Of a DNA stretch of 64,000 nucleotides, positions 16,844 to 25,151 are shown piece after piece. Position 1 is the first letter of the stretch; every line of letters begins with the position of its first letter. A program made the translations under genes and the position numbers. Source of the stretch: Thalassobaculum_A sp040219615 (GTDB taxonomy: Bacteria > Pseudomonadota > Alphaproteobacteria > Thalassobaculales > Thalassobaculaceae); the NCBI RefSeq assembly GCF_040219615.1, contig NZ_JAVJSE010000016.1:45016-109015 (forward strand), in the 5' to 3' direction. The notes beneath the pieces are model-generated. The model did not search any database and was not told the origin of the DNA. It saw nothing but the letters and a program-made list of their open reading frames with translations.

Positions 16844-16859
16844 TGTCGTGATCGCGACA
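16844..16859. promoter_or_regulatory. Inverted repeat in the methyltransferase promoter region
   Basis: TGTCG, a six-base spacer, then CGACA, 15 bases upstream of the methyltransferase start. It sits in an AT-richer patch that also contains TTCGAATTCGA (16868-16878). It could be an operator for the methyltransferase or for the divergent copper oxidase. The case rests on symmetry and position only. Confidence 0.35.
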
Positions 16860-17068
16860 CAACTTATTCGAATTCGACACGTAATGCCAAACCGGACTGA
16901 TTTTGGGCGACAGGGCCTGGACTTATTCCGGATCGCGATCGCCGCTCGGATGCTGCGCTGCGGCAAAAAATCCGCCGCTGCCGGTCACGCGGTCGCGAGT
17001 GTCGCGAGATCGTCCGGCGTGCCAGACTGCGGGGGCGTCTCCACGACCCAACCGGCACGGCCATCGCG

Positions 17069-18562
17069 ATGCAGTCCGACCGTTCGCCTTCGAATTCGCC
17101 CGACGCTATCCCGGGCAGAGCGATCCCGCGCCGGGCCGTCCTGGCCGGCGGCGGCGCCGGCGCCCTGCTGGCGGCGGCCGGCCTGCCGGCCCGGGCCGAG
17201 CCGCGCGGGTTCCGGCTGCGGGTCGCACCGGCCACCGCGCAGCTGGTTCCGGCGCCGCACCCGGCGACCGCCGTCTGGGCCTTCAACGGCAGCGTTCCGG
17301 GCCCCGAGATCCGGGTCCGCCAGGGCGAGCGGCTGCGGATCGCGGTCGAGAACGCGCTGGCCGAGGCCACCACCGTGCACTGGCACGGGATGCGGGTGCC
17401 GAACGCCATGGACGGGGTGCCGGACCTGACCCAGCGGCCGATCGGGCCGGGCGAGACCTTCGTCTACGAGTTCGACGCGCTGGATGCCGGGACCTTCTGG
17501 TACCACCCGCACCAGCGCGGCTCCGAGCAGGTCGACCGCGGGCTGTCGGGCGCGCTGATCGTCGAGGAGGCCGAGCCGCCGGCGGTCGACCGGGACGTAA
17601 CCTGGGTGCTGGACGACTGGCGGCTGCTGGCCGACGCCTCGATCAGCCCGGATTTCGACAACATGCACGACGCCGCCATGATGGGCCGCATCGGCAATTC
17701 GGTGACGGTCAACGGCGTGGTGCCGGAGAGCTTCGCGGTGCGGGCCGGCGAGCGCATTCGGCTGCGGCTGATCAACGCCGCCAACGCCCGGATCTTCGGC
17801 TTGGAGTTCGAGGGCCACGCGCCGCGGATCGTCGCGATCGACGGCCAGCCGGTCGAGCCGCACGCCCCGGCGGGCGGCCGGGTGGTGCTCGGCCCGGCGA
17901 TGCGCGCCGACCTGGTGATCGACATGACCGGCGCCCCCGGCGCCCGGTTCCGGGTGATCGACTCGTTCTACCAGCGCGGCGCCTACCGGCTGCTGGAACT
18001 GGCCTATGGCGACGCGCCGCTGCGCGAGCGGGTGCCCGAGGCCGAACTGCGGCTGCCGCCGAATCCGCTGGCCGAGCCCGACGTCGCGGCCGCCGAGCGC
18101 CACAGCGTCGCCTTCGCCGGCGGCGGCATGGCCGGCATGATGGGCGGCGGCATGATGGGGCGCGGCCCCATGGGTGGGATGATGGGCGGCATGATGGGAC
18201 GGGGTATGCAGCATGCCGGGATCTGGACGATCAACGGGGTCGCCGCTACCGGCCATGTCATGGCGCCGATGCTGACCCTGGCCGAGGGCCGCAGCCATGT
18301 GCTGGCGATGACCAACGACAGCGCTTTCCACCACCCGATCCACCTGCACGGCCACTCGTTCCGGGTGCTGAGCCGCAACGGGGTGCCGACCCGCCGCCGC
18401 GAGTGGCAGGACACCGTGCTGATGAACCCGCGCGAGCGCGTCGACATCGCCCTGGTGGCCGACAATCCCGGCGACTGGATGTTCCACTGCCACATCCTGG
18501 AGCACCAGGCGGCCGGCATGATGGGCGTGATCCGGGTGGCGCCCGGGACCACCAGGACCTGA
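17069..18562 (+). CDS. Tat-exported multicopper oxidase with a methionine-rich loop
   Basis: A 497-residue periplasmic multicopper oxidase of the CueO/CopA type, expected to oxidise Cu(I) or phenolic substrates. It has a twin-arginine signal (IPRRAVLAGGGAGALLAAAG). All four copper-ligand motifs are present: VHWHGMR, WYHPHQRG, HHPIHLHGHSF and WMFHCHILEHQAAGMMG. An insert at about residues 351-381 has 11 methionines in some 30 residues, matching the position of the Met-rich copper-binding region of CueO-like enzymes. It is transcribed away from the methyltransferase gene. No copper ATPase or CueR-like regulator is in the window. Confidence 0.94.
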   Translation: MQSDRSPSNSPDAIPGRAIPRRAVLAGGGAGALLAAAGLPARAEPRGFRLRVAPATAQLVPAPHPATAVWAFNGSVPGPEIRVRQGERLRIAVENALAEATTVHWHGMRVPNAMDGVPDLTQRPIGPGETFVYEFDALDAGTFWYHPHQRGSEQVDRGLSGALIVEEAEPPAVDRDVTWVLDDWRLLADASISPDFDNMHDAAMMGRIGNSVTVNGVVPESFAVRAGERIRLRLINAANARIFGLEFEGHAPRIVAIDGQPVEPHAPAGGRVVLGPAMRADLVIDMTGAPGARFRVIDSFYQRGAYRLLELAYGDAPLRERVPEAELRLPPNPLAEPDVAAAERHSVAFAGGGMAGMMGGGMMGRGPMGGMMGGMMGRGMQHAGIWTINGVAATGHVMAPMLTLAEGRSHVLAMTNDSAFHHPIHLHGHSFRVLSRNGVPTRRREWQDTVLMNPRERVDIALVADNPGDWMFHCHILEHQAAGMMGVIRVAPGTTRT

Positions 18563-18595
18563 GCGATACCGTCGCCGTCCGGGCCGGACTCGGGC

Positions 18596-18640
18596 AATCC
18601 GACTCAGGAAATCCCGCTCAGGCGATCCGACTCAGGCGAT
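18596..18640. repeat. Three imperfect tandem copies of a 14-15 bp unit
   Basis: The unit ATCCGACTCAGG occurs twice exactly and once as ATCCCGCTCAGG, in direct tandem between the convergent stops of the copper oxidase and a small secreted protein. The last copy overlaps the small gene's stop codon. Slippage is the likely origin. Confidence 0.6.
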
Positions 18641-18904
18641 CGGGGTCTTGCTGCTGCAGTGTCCGTCGCGGGCCGGCTCGATGCTCTGGCCGCCGCCGGA
18701 CGGCGGCCGCGGGATCGGCGTGGACGCCGCGCCTGGGGCCGATGGGGTGCCGGCGGCCGGCGGCGCCTGGACGCCGGTCTGCGGGGATTGCTGGGCCACG
18801 GCCGGCGCCGCTGCCGCCACCATCGTCAGGAGTCCGAGAACGACGGCGAACCGGGAAGCCCGCGGGGCCTGGCGCCCCGGGATGCACGCTGAGACGAAGA
18901 CCAT
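18632..18904 (-). CDS. Small secreted proline-rich protein, unknown function
   Basis: A 90-residue protein with a convincing Sec signal peptide (SRFAVVLGLLTMVAAAAPAVAQQ) followed by a Pro/Ala/Gly-rich low-complexity segment. It ends in ARDGHCSSKTPIA, with one cysteine in the mature part. I do not recognise a family. The start at 18904 follows a GGAGGGCGGA ribosome site, and an ATG four codons upstream overlaps that site. It converges on the multicopper oxidase gene. Confidence 0.6.
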   Translation of the reverse strand: MVFVSACIPGRQAPRASRFAVVLGLLTMVAAAAPAVAQQSPQTGVQAPPAAGTPSAPGAASTPIPRPPSGGGQSIEPARDGHCSSKTPIA

Positions 18905-19044
18905 TCCGCCCTCCATTCCTCAAGAGCGAGCAGGTGTCGGGAATTCTAGCGTTGCGTATAGACTAGGTTCCGGTCCGGACACCGGTCAAGCCGAAGCCGG
19001 CCGGGCCGAAACCGAGACAGTCCCGAGGGACGGGGGAGAACGGA

Positions 19045-19752
19045 ATGACCGCAACCGCGGAAGACCTGCTGGCGCGCCTGGCGAAGCTCGAGACCGGGCT
19101 GGTGAGCGACGTCATGGACGAGGCCGGGCTGCCGAACCACGCGCTGTCGTCGGCGCTGGCGCCGCTGGCCGCCGGCACCCGGTTCGCGGGAGTCGCGGTC
19201 TGCGCCCGCGGCGAGGCGGCGGTGTCCGGCGGGCATGCCCGACCGGCACTGCCGGGGCCGGCGCTGGAGGCCGCGATGTCCCCCGGCAGCGTGCTGGTGA
19301 TCGACAGCGGCGGGTTCAGCCGCGGCGCCCTGCTGGGCGGCTTCGTCGCCTACAGCCTGCAGCGCGCCGGCTGCGTGGCGATCGTGACCGACGGCCCGGT
19401 GCGCGACGCCGACGAGATCCGCGGCCTGCGGCTGCCGGTGGTGTCGGGCGGCGTGACCCCGGTCAACGGCTCGCGGCGCTGGAAATGGACCGACATCGGC
19501 GTGCCGGTGACCCTGCCGGGCCAGGAGGGCCGGCCGGTCGCGATCGCGCCCGGCGACTACCTGCTGGCGGACGGCGACGGCGTGGTGGTGATCCCGGCGG
19601 CGGTGGCCGAAACGGTGATCGCCGACTCCGAGGAACTGGCCCGCATCGAGAAGAGCATCGGCGCTGGCCTGCGCGCCGGCGGCACCCGGGCCGAAGTGTT
19701 CAAGGCCAACCCGCGCTTCGACCACGTGCGGCCGGCGACCGGGAAGAGGTGA
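19045..19752 (+). CDS. RraA-like protein / HMG aldolase family
   Basis: A 235-residue member of the RraA superfamily, which includes 4-hydroxy-4-methyl-2-oxoglutarate aldolases and the RNase E inhibitor RraA. The family core is clear: LVSDVMDEAGLPNHAL, VLVIDSGGFSRGALLGGFVA, RAGCVAIVTDGPVRDADEI and DYLLADGDGVVVIPAA. The GG(F) and D-G-x-x-R-D elements carry the metal and pyruvate site in aldolase members, so enzymatic activity is plausible. It is longer than E. coli RraA (161 residues). It converges with the MFS gene downstream, 12 bases apart. Confidence 0.9.
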   Translation: MTATAEDLLARLAKLETGLVSDVMDEAGLPNHALSSALAPLAAGTRFAGVAVCARGEAAVSGGHARPALPGPALEAAMSPGSVLVIDSGGFSRGALLGGFVAYSLQRAGCVAIVTDGPVRDADEIRGLRLPVVSGGVTPVNGSRRWKWTDIGVPVTLPGQEGRPVAIAPGDYLLADGDGVVVIPAAVAETVIADSEELARIEKSIGAGLRAGGTRAEVFKANPRFDHVRPATGKR

Positions 19753-19764
19753 GCGCGCGCCGGC

Positions 19765-21219
19765 TCACGGCGCCCGTTCGGGTATCGCGGCCGGTGTCGC
19801 CCGCATCCGGCTGCCGACCACGGTTGCCAGCGCGACGGCGATCAGCGCCGCCGCCACGGCGAAGGTGATCCGCATGCCGTCCGCGACCGCTGCGGGACCG
19901 GCCGCGGCCACGTCGCCGACCACGGCGGCGAACACCGCGCCCATCGCGGACGCGCCGGTGATCAGCCCGAGGTTGCGCGACAGGTTGAGCATGCCCGAGA
20001 CCAGCCCGCGGCGGTCCGGCGGCAGGTCGGCCATGACCGTGGTGTTGTTGGCGGCCTGGAACATGGCGTAGCCGGCCGTCATGACGACGATCGGGCCGGC
20101 ATAGCCGGGGATGCCCAGGGTCGCCGGCAGGATCGCGATGGCAGCGGCGCCGACAGCGATCCCGGCGAGCCCGAGGACGGTCATGCGTCGGCCGCCCAGG
20201 CGGTCGACGAGCCGGCCTGCCGGGATGCCGGTCAGGGCCGATACGATGGGACCCACCGAGACCACCAGGCCGACCATGGCGGCCTCCAGCCCGAGCGTTC
20301 GGGACAGGTAGAACGGCCCGACCACCAGGGTCGCCATCATCACCGTCGAGACCAGCGCGCTGCTGGCCAGGCCAGCGGCCAGGGTCGGGTCGCGGAGCAT
20401 CGCCAGGCGGACCAGCGGTGCGGCGGCCCGGCGCTCGGCGAGCACGAACAGCCCGGCCCCGACGGCGGCGGCCGCCAGCAGCACGGCGTTCGCCGGCCCG
20501 AAGCCGCCGCGTCCCTGGGTCATGGCCAGGGCATAGGCCGCCAGGGTCAGCGCCAGCAGCAGGGTCCCCAGCCTGTCGAACCCGGCCCGGGCCGGCCGGG
20601 GCGCCGGACGATCGGCCGGCAGGTGGCGATGGGCCAGCAGCAGGGCCAGGACACCCAGCGGAACGCCGGCCAGGAAGATCGCCGGCCACCCCGCCGCCGC
20701 GATCAGGAGGCCGCCGAGCGACGGGCCGAGGGCCGTGCCGACCGCCGACATGGTCCCGAGCAGGCCCATGGCACTGCCGGTTCTCTCCTTCGGCACCGCC
20801 TCGCCGACCAGCGCCATGGAGAGCGCCATCATGACCGCCGCGCCCAGGCCCTGGGCCACCCGGGCGGCGATCAGCAGTCCCAGGGTCGGCGCCGCTCCGC
20901 ACAGCGCCGAAGCCACCGTGAACACGGCGATTCCGGCCAGCAGCAGCCGACGGCGGCCGACGATGTCGCCCAGCCGGCCGGCGCCGACGATCGAGGTCGT
21001 GACCGCCAGCAGATAGCCGATGACCACCCACTGGACGCCTTGGAAGCCGGCCTCGAACGCCTGCGCCAGTGTCGGCAGGCCGACATTGGCGACGCTGATG
21101 CCGAGCGAGGGCAGCAGCATCGACAGCGACAGGGCGGCGAGCGCCTGGCGGGCGGACGGCGCGCGCGCCGTGCCGTCGGCGGCACCCGCGTCGGGTTCTG
21201 CAGTGACCGGTTTGACCAT
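19765..21219 (-). CDS. MFS drug:H+ antiporter, DHA2 type
   Basis: A 484-residue major facilitator with about 14 hydrophobic helices. Motifs are LSLSMLLPSLGISVANVGLPTL in helix 1, GAGRLGDIVGRRRLLL (motif A) and LLIAARVAQGLGAAVMMALS, with a motif C-like GTALGPSLGGLL. This is the EmrB/QacA pattern. The start at 21219 has AGGAG at good spacing. A start three codons upstream lies too close to that site. It is divergent from a LysR regulator and shares a promoter region with a palindrome at 21301-21317, so it is probably that regulator's target. Confidence 0.93.
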   Translation of the reverse strand: MVKPVTAEPDAGAADGTARAPSARQALAALSLSMLLPSLGISVANVGLPTLAQAFEAGFQGVQWVVIGYLLAVTTSIVGAGRLGDIVGRRRLLLAGIAVFTVASALCGAAPTLGLLIAARVAQGLGAAVMMALSMALVGEAVPKERTGSAMGLLGTMSAVGTALGPSLGGLLIAAAGWPAIFLAGVPLGVLALLLAHRHLPADRPAPRPARAGFDRLGTLLLALTLAAYALAMTQGRGGFGPANAVLLAAAAVGAGLFVLAERRAAAPLVRLAMLRDPTLAAGLASSALVSTVMMATLVVGPFYLSRTLGLEAAMVGLVVSVGPIVSALTGIPAGRLVDRLGGRRMTVLGLAGIAVGAAAIAILPATLGIPGYAGPIVVMTAGYAMFQAANNTTVMADLPPDRRGLVSGMLNLSRNLGLITGASAMGAVFAAVVGDVAAAGPAAVADGMRITFAVAAALIAVALATVVGSRMRATPAAIPERAP

Positions 21220-21300
21220 GGCTTCCATCTCCTGACGGCCCCGGGAATGGAGCCGTCCAGGATCTAGGCGGACCGACGGCATGGCGGAACACGCAGCACT

Positions 21301-21317
21301 TGCATCCAAATGATGCA
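21301..21317. promoter_or_regulatory. Candidate LysR-type binding site
   Basis: An inverted repeat TGCATC-CAAAT-GATGCA lies between the divergent MFS and lysR starts, 44 bases from the lysR ATG. Its length and dyad match the LysR recognition pattern, although the sequence does not follow a strict T-N11-A box. The binding protein is inferred from position. Confidence 0.6.
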
Positions 21318-21360
21318 CATGACGCCATGCCAGAACCGCGGACCGTGCTATGATCGGCCC

Positions 21361-22278
21361 ATGGCGGTCCCCGACCTGAACCTGCTGGTCACCCTGGATG
21401 TGCTGCTCGCCGAGGGCAGCGTCGCGCGCGCCGCCGGGCGGCTGGGGCTCAGCCCCTCGGCCATGAGCCGGGCGCTGGCGCGGCTGCGCGAGACCACCGG
21501 CGACCCGCTGCTGGTGCGGGCCGGTCGTGGCCTTGTGCCGACGCCGCGGGCGCTGGAGCTACGCGAGCGGGTCGGCCGGATCGTGCAGGACGCGCAGACG
21601 GCGCTGCGCCCGCAGGAGAACCTGGACCCCGGGCGGTTGGCGCGCAGCTTCACCCTGCGGGTCCGGGACGGCTTCGTGGAGAATTTCGGGCCGGAACTGA
21701 TCGCCTGGATCGGCGAGCGGGCGCCCGGCGTGCGGCTGCGCTTCGTGCCGAAGACCGACAAGGACAGTGCGGCGCTGCGCGACGGGACGGTCGACCTGGA
21801 GACCGGCGTGGTCGAAGGAACGGCCGGCCCGGAGCTGCGGGCGCAGGCCCTGTTCCGGGACCGGTTCGTCGGCGTCGTGCGCGCCGGGCACCCGCTGGCC
21901 CGGGGCGAGATCACGCCGGCACGATACGCGTCCGGCCGGCACGTCCTGGTGTCCCGCCGCGGGCGCGACCGGGGGGCGATCGACGATGCCTTGGAGGCGT
22001 TCGGGCTGCGGCGCGACGTCGCCACCGTGGTCGGCGACTTCGGGACGGGCCTGGCCCTGGCGCGCTCATCGGACCTGATCGCCGCCGTCCCGGAACGGCA
22101 GACCGGCAGGCTGCGCGCCGGCCTGCACAGCTTCAAGCTGCCGGTCGATCTGCCGGGGATCACGGTCGCGCTGCTGTGGCACCCGCGGATGGACGCGGAC
22201 CCGGCGCATCGCTGGCTGCGCGGCTGCGTTCGCGAGGTCTGCCTGTCCACCGCAGGCCCGGGTGACACCGTTCGGTGA
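21361..22278 (+). CDS. LysR-family transcriptional regulator
   Basis: A 305-residue LysR regulator. The N-terminal winged helix is DLNLLVTLDVLLAEGSVARA, then RLGLSPSAMSRALARLRETTGDPLLVRAGRG, of which the SAMSRAL helix reads DNA. The effector domain begins near residue 90 (FTLRVRDGFVENFGPELI) and is of the NodD/SyrM-like shorter type. It is divergent from the DHA2 efflux pump, the usual layout for control of the pump. The tRNA-Leu gene follows on the opposite strand 20 bases after the stop. Confidence 0.93.
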   Translation: MAVPDLNLLVTLDVLLAEGSVARAAGRLGLSPSAMSRALARLRETTGDPLLVRAGRGLVPTPRALELRERVGRIVQDAQTALRPQENLDPGRLARSFTLRVRDGFVENFGPELIAWIGERAPGVRLRFVPKTDKDSAALRDGTVDLETGVVEGTAGPELRAQALFRDRFVGVVRAGHPLARGEITPARYASGRHVLVSRRGRDRGAIDDALEAFGLRRDVATVVGDFGTGLALARSSDLIAAVPERQTGRLRAGLHSFKLPVDLPGITVALLWHPRMDADPAHRWLRGCVREVCLSTAGPGDTVR

Positions 22279-22297
22279 GTGAAAGCTGTCGAGAAGT

Positions 22298-22384
22298 TGG
22301 TGCGGGCGGTCGGACTCGAACCGACACTCTGTCACCAGAACAGGATTTTGAGTCCAGCGCGTCTACCAATTCCGCCACGCCCGC
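22298..22384 (-). tRNA. tRNA-Leu (CAA anticodon)
   Basis: An 87-base class II tRNA on the minus strand, with an encoded CCA end (22298-22300). The acceptor arms GCGGGCG/CGCCCGC pair perfectly, the D arm is GCG/CGC, and the T arm is GTCGG-TTCGAGT-CCGAC. The anticodon loop CTCAAAA gives CAA, which reads UUG. A long variable arm (TCTG-GTGA-CAGA) is diagnostic of Leu/Ser class tRNAs. The anticodon stem CTGGA/TCCTG has one U-U mismatch at its second pair. Confidence 0.95.
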
Positions 22385-22448
22385 AGCCTCCCACTCCTAC
22401 TACGGTGGCGCGCCGGATTCGACCGGAAATTTTGAGCTGTGGGCTCGC

Positions 22449-23477
22449 TCAGTGCAGGAAGGCCAGCAGCACGTAGCGGGTGCCGCGGGTCACCGGCCGG
22501 GCCTCGTGCAGCAGCGAGCAGGAGAACACCACCGCCTCGCCGGCCGCCGGGCGGTAGCCGACCTCGCCGTATTCCGGGAACACCAGGTGGCCGCCGTCGT
22601 AGTCGCCGGTGTTCAGGTTCAGGGTGACCGCGAACCGCCGGGTGCGGCCGGCGCTGGCGGTGTTGTCGCGGTGCGGCCGGAAATGCCCGCCCTCCTCGGC
22701 CTCGTAGCGCACGATCTTGAACAGCTCGTGGCGCTGGATCGGCGAGTGGGTGGCCCGCGCGATCTCCGGGATCACCCGGCGCGAGAAGATATGGCGGATC
22801 TCGGCCTCGAGCGGCGAGCCCTCCGGCACCACGTGGTCGCGCCGGACCTTGACCTCGTCGTCCGACAGCAGCACCGACTCGCCCTTGACCTGCTGCAGGA
22901 AGCCGGACGGCGCGTTGCCCTTGCGGTCGTGCACCTGGATCAGCCAGCGGCACCATTCCGGCGACAGCACGTTCGGGATCACCATCACCGGGGCCTGGAC
23001 CGGCGGCCCCTCCCGGAACCGCTCGGGCGGCAGCCGGTCGCGCACCAGGGCGAGGCAGGTTTCGGCATGCCCGGCCGGCCCATCGCCCGGGGCATCGTCC
23101 AGCGGCAGCACGGCGGCCAGCCGCGAGGCGCGGTCGAACACCACGGTCGTCGGCTTCTCCAGGTGGAGGTTGTGGGCCAGTGCCCCCGCCGGGTCGGCCA
23201 GTGCGGTGAGGCCGTCGGACGGTGACCCGGCGACCGCCTCCGGGCCGCCGTGGCGCACCAGATACAGGTCGGCCCCGGCGTCCGCGAACTCGCCGGCCCG
23301 GGCCGCCAGCGCCGCCGCCACCGGCGCGGGATCGGCCGGCCCGACCGCGACGTGCACGACCGCGGTGCGGCCGGCCATGCGGGTGATCGGCTTGGTCCTG
23401 CCGTCGGCGCTGCGCAGCTCGACGACCGGGGCGAGGTCGCCGACGTCGAACCAGGGATGGAGGGGCGGCTTCTGCAT
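22449..23477 (-). CDS. Peroxiredoxin-like / prolyl 4-hydroxylase-type 2-oxoglutarate oxygenase fusion
   Basis: A 342-residue two-domain protein. Residues 1-150 follow a thioredoxin-like AhpC/TSA layout (GDLAPVVELRSADGRTKPI, AGRTAVVHVAVG, DAGADLYLVRHG, LADPAGALAHNL). The peroxidatic cysteine is absent, because the expected position reads VAVGPADP. Residues 170-342 form a 2OG-Fe(II) oxygenase with the HxD pair in GHFRPHRDN, NLNTGDYDGGHLVFPEYG, and the distal His plus 2OG-binding residue in LLHEARPVTRGTRYVLLAFL. It should hydroxylate a protein or small molecule, and the front domain may be a protein-binding module. The start at 23477 is the likeliest; ATG codons at 23486 and 23513 also fit. Confidence 0.88.
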   Translation of the reverse strand: MQKPPLHPWFDVGDLAPVVELRSADGRTKPITRMAGRTAVVHVAVGPADPAPVAAALAARAGEFADAGADLYLVRHGGPEAVAGSPSDGLTALADPAGALAHNLHLEKPTTVVFDRASRLAAVLPLDDAPGDGPAGHAETCLALVRDRLPPERFREGPPVQAPVMVIPNVLSPEWCRWLIQVHDRKGNAPSGFLQQVKGESVLLSDDEVKVRRDHVVPEGSPLEAEIRHIFSRRVIPEIARATHSPIQRHELFKIVRYEAEEGGHFRPHRDNTASAGRTRRFAVTLNLNTGDYDGGHLVFPEYGEVGYRPAAGEAVVFSCSLLHEARPVTRGTRYVLLAFLH

Positions 23478-23605
23478 GGCGCGCATCTTGGCGGCGCCGG
23501 GCGGGCTCGGCAACGGCCCGGTGGCGTCGCCACGGATCGCCGCGACGGAATGTCCGGCCGGCGGCGTTCAGGGTTGCACGGGGACGGCGAAGCAGGAGAG
23601 GCGAC

Positions 23606-23953
23606 ATGTCCATCCTTTCGCGTTCTTTCGCAATCCGGGCGCTGGCCGTGCTGGCGGTGACCGCCGGCCTCGCCGCCGCGGCACCGGTCCGGGCCGAGGG
23701 ACCGGGGATCACCCTCACCGACGGCGGCCGCCACGGCCACGACGGCCGTCGCGGCGATCGCGGCTGGGACCGCGACCGCGGCGGTCACCGCCGACACTGG
23801 CGGGACGACGACCGGCACCGCGGCCGGCACTGGCGCCACGGGCCGCCGCCCCGCGTGCATCACCACTACGCGCCGCCCCGGCACTCGCCCTACCGACATT
23901 GCCGGGTCGAATGGAACTTCTGGTACGGCGGATACGTGAGGATCTGCGTCTAG
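23606..23953 (+). CDS. Small secreted histidine- and arginine-rich protein
   Basis: A 115-residue protein with a clean signal peptide (IRALAVLAVTAGLAAAAPVRA). The highly basic mature part is rich in His, Arg, Asp and Gly (GGHRRHWRDDDRHRGRHW), and the C-terminus is aromatic (VEWNFWYGGYVRICV). AGGAGAGG precedes the ATG. Proteins of this composition are common in alphaproteobacteria and may bind metal or the cell envelope, but I cannot assign a function. The single Cys pair in the tail could form a disulfide. Confidence 0.72.
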   Translation: MSILSRSFAIRALAVLAVTAGLAAAAPVRAEGPGITLTDGGRHGHDGRRGDRGWDRDRGGHRRHWRDDDRHRGRHWRHGPPPRVHHHYAPPRHSPYRHCRVEWNFWYGGYVRICV

Positions 23954-24050
23954 CGTCGGATGAAACCGGGGGCGCGGCCGGCTGGCGCTTGCGGCCCCCG
24001 GGCGGCGCTGCTATCCGGGGCGGGTCCGCCATCCGCCCCGGGATCCCCAC

Positions 24051-24632
24051 ATGCTGCGGCCGTTCTACGACTGGACCCTGCGGGTCGCCGGCGACAAGCG
24101 GGCCGACTGGTGGCTGGCGCTGGTGGCGTTCGTCGAGAGCTCGGTGTTCCCGATCCCGCCGGACGTGATGCTGGTCCCGATGATCCTGGCCGACCGCCGC
24201 CGGGCCTGGCGGGTCGCAACCATCGCGACGGCGGCCTCGGTGGCGGGCGGCGTGGCGGGCTACGCCATCGGCAGCCTGTTCTTCGAGGCGCTCGGCCAGC
24301 CGATCCTCGACCTGTACGGCTATGCCGACAAGTTCGCCAGCTTCGCCGGGCGCTACAACGAGTGGGGTGCGTGGATCGTGTTCGGCGCCGGGGTGACGCC
24401 GTTCCCCTACAAGGTCATCACCATCGCCAGCGGGGTGACCCGGCTGGACCTGGTGGTGTTCATGGTCGCCTCGGTGCTGGCCCGCGGCATCCGGTTCTTC
24501 GCGGTCGCCGCCCTGCTGTGGTGGTTCGGCCCGCCGATCCGCCGCTTCCTGGACCGTTATCTCGGGCCGGTGACGGTGGTGTTCTTCGTGCTGTTGATCG
24601 GCGGCTTCGTCGCCCTCAAATATCTGGCCTGA
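24051..24632 (+). CDS. YqaA/DedA-family inner-membrane protein
   Basis: A 193-residue membrane protein with about five helices. The DedA/VTT-like signature is visible: AFVESSVFPIPPDVMLVPMILA (the E-x-x-x-P-x-P element) and IVFGAGVTPFPYKVITIASGV (the G-x-x-P-F-P-x-K element). Members of the family influence lipid carriers and membrane homeostasis. It is first in a tight four-gene run, with dsbB four bases downstream, so co-transcription is almost certain. Confidence 0.9.
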   Translation: MLRPFYDWTLRVAGDKRADWWLALVAFVESSVFPIPPDVMLVPMILADRRRAWRVATIATAASVAGGVAGYAIGSLFFEALGQPILDLYGYADKFASFAGRYNEWGAWIVFGAGVTPFPYKVITIASGVTRLDLVVFMVASVLARGIRFFAVAALLWWFGPPIRRFLDRYLGPVTVVFFVLLIGGFVALKYLA

Positions 24633-24635
24633 CCG

Positions 24636-25151
24636 ATGAGGCGATCCATGCCCCCTTCTGTTCCCTGGACCGGGCTGGCCCTGGCGGCCGCGTCGGCGGC
24701 GGCGCTGGGGCTGGCGTTCACCGGGCAGTACGGCTTCGACCTGCAGCCCTGCGTGCTGTGCGTCTGGCAGCGCTGGCCGCATGGCGCCGCGATCCTGCTC
24801 GGGCTGGCGGCCTGGGCGCTGCGCGGCCGGCCGGCGGCCGCGACCGCGGCGCTGCTGCTGGCGGTGGTGGCGGAGCTGGCGACCGGCGGGGTAGGGGTGT
24901 TCCATGTCGGGGTCGAGCAGGGCTGGTGGCAGGGCACCGCGGAATGCGGCTCGACCACGGCCGCCAACGATCTGGCGGCGCTGAAGGCGCAGATCATGAA
25001 CCAGCCGATCGTCCGCTGCGACGAGGTGGCCTTCGCGGTATTCGGCCTCTCCATGGCAGGATGGAACGCGCTGCTGGCGGCGGGACTGGCCGGGCTCGGC
25101 ATCGGCGCCGTCATCGAGGATCGCAGGCAGGCCAAGGAGGACGCGGCATGA
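24636..25151 (+). CDS. dsbB: Disulfide bond formation protein B
   Basis: A 171-residue, four-helix quinone reductase that reoxidises DsbA in the periplasm. The first catalytic pair is CVLC (Cys39 and Cys42). The second pair is Cys104 (TAECGST) and Cys128 (PIVRCDE), close to the E. coli arrangement. Helices end in LAGLGIGAVI and a basic cytoplasmic tail. It lies three bases after yqaA and overlaps coq7 by four bases (ATGA). No dsbA is in the window. Confidence 0.95.
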   Translation: MRRSMPPSVPWTGLALAAASAAALGLAFTGQYGFDLQPCVLCVWQRWPHGAAILLGLAAWALRGRPAAATAALLLAVVAELATGGVGVFHVGVEQGWWQGTAECGSTTAANDLAALKAQIMNQPIVRCDEVAFAVFGLSMAGWNALLAAGLAGLGIGAVIEDRRQAKEDAA

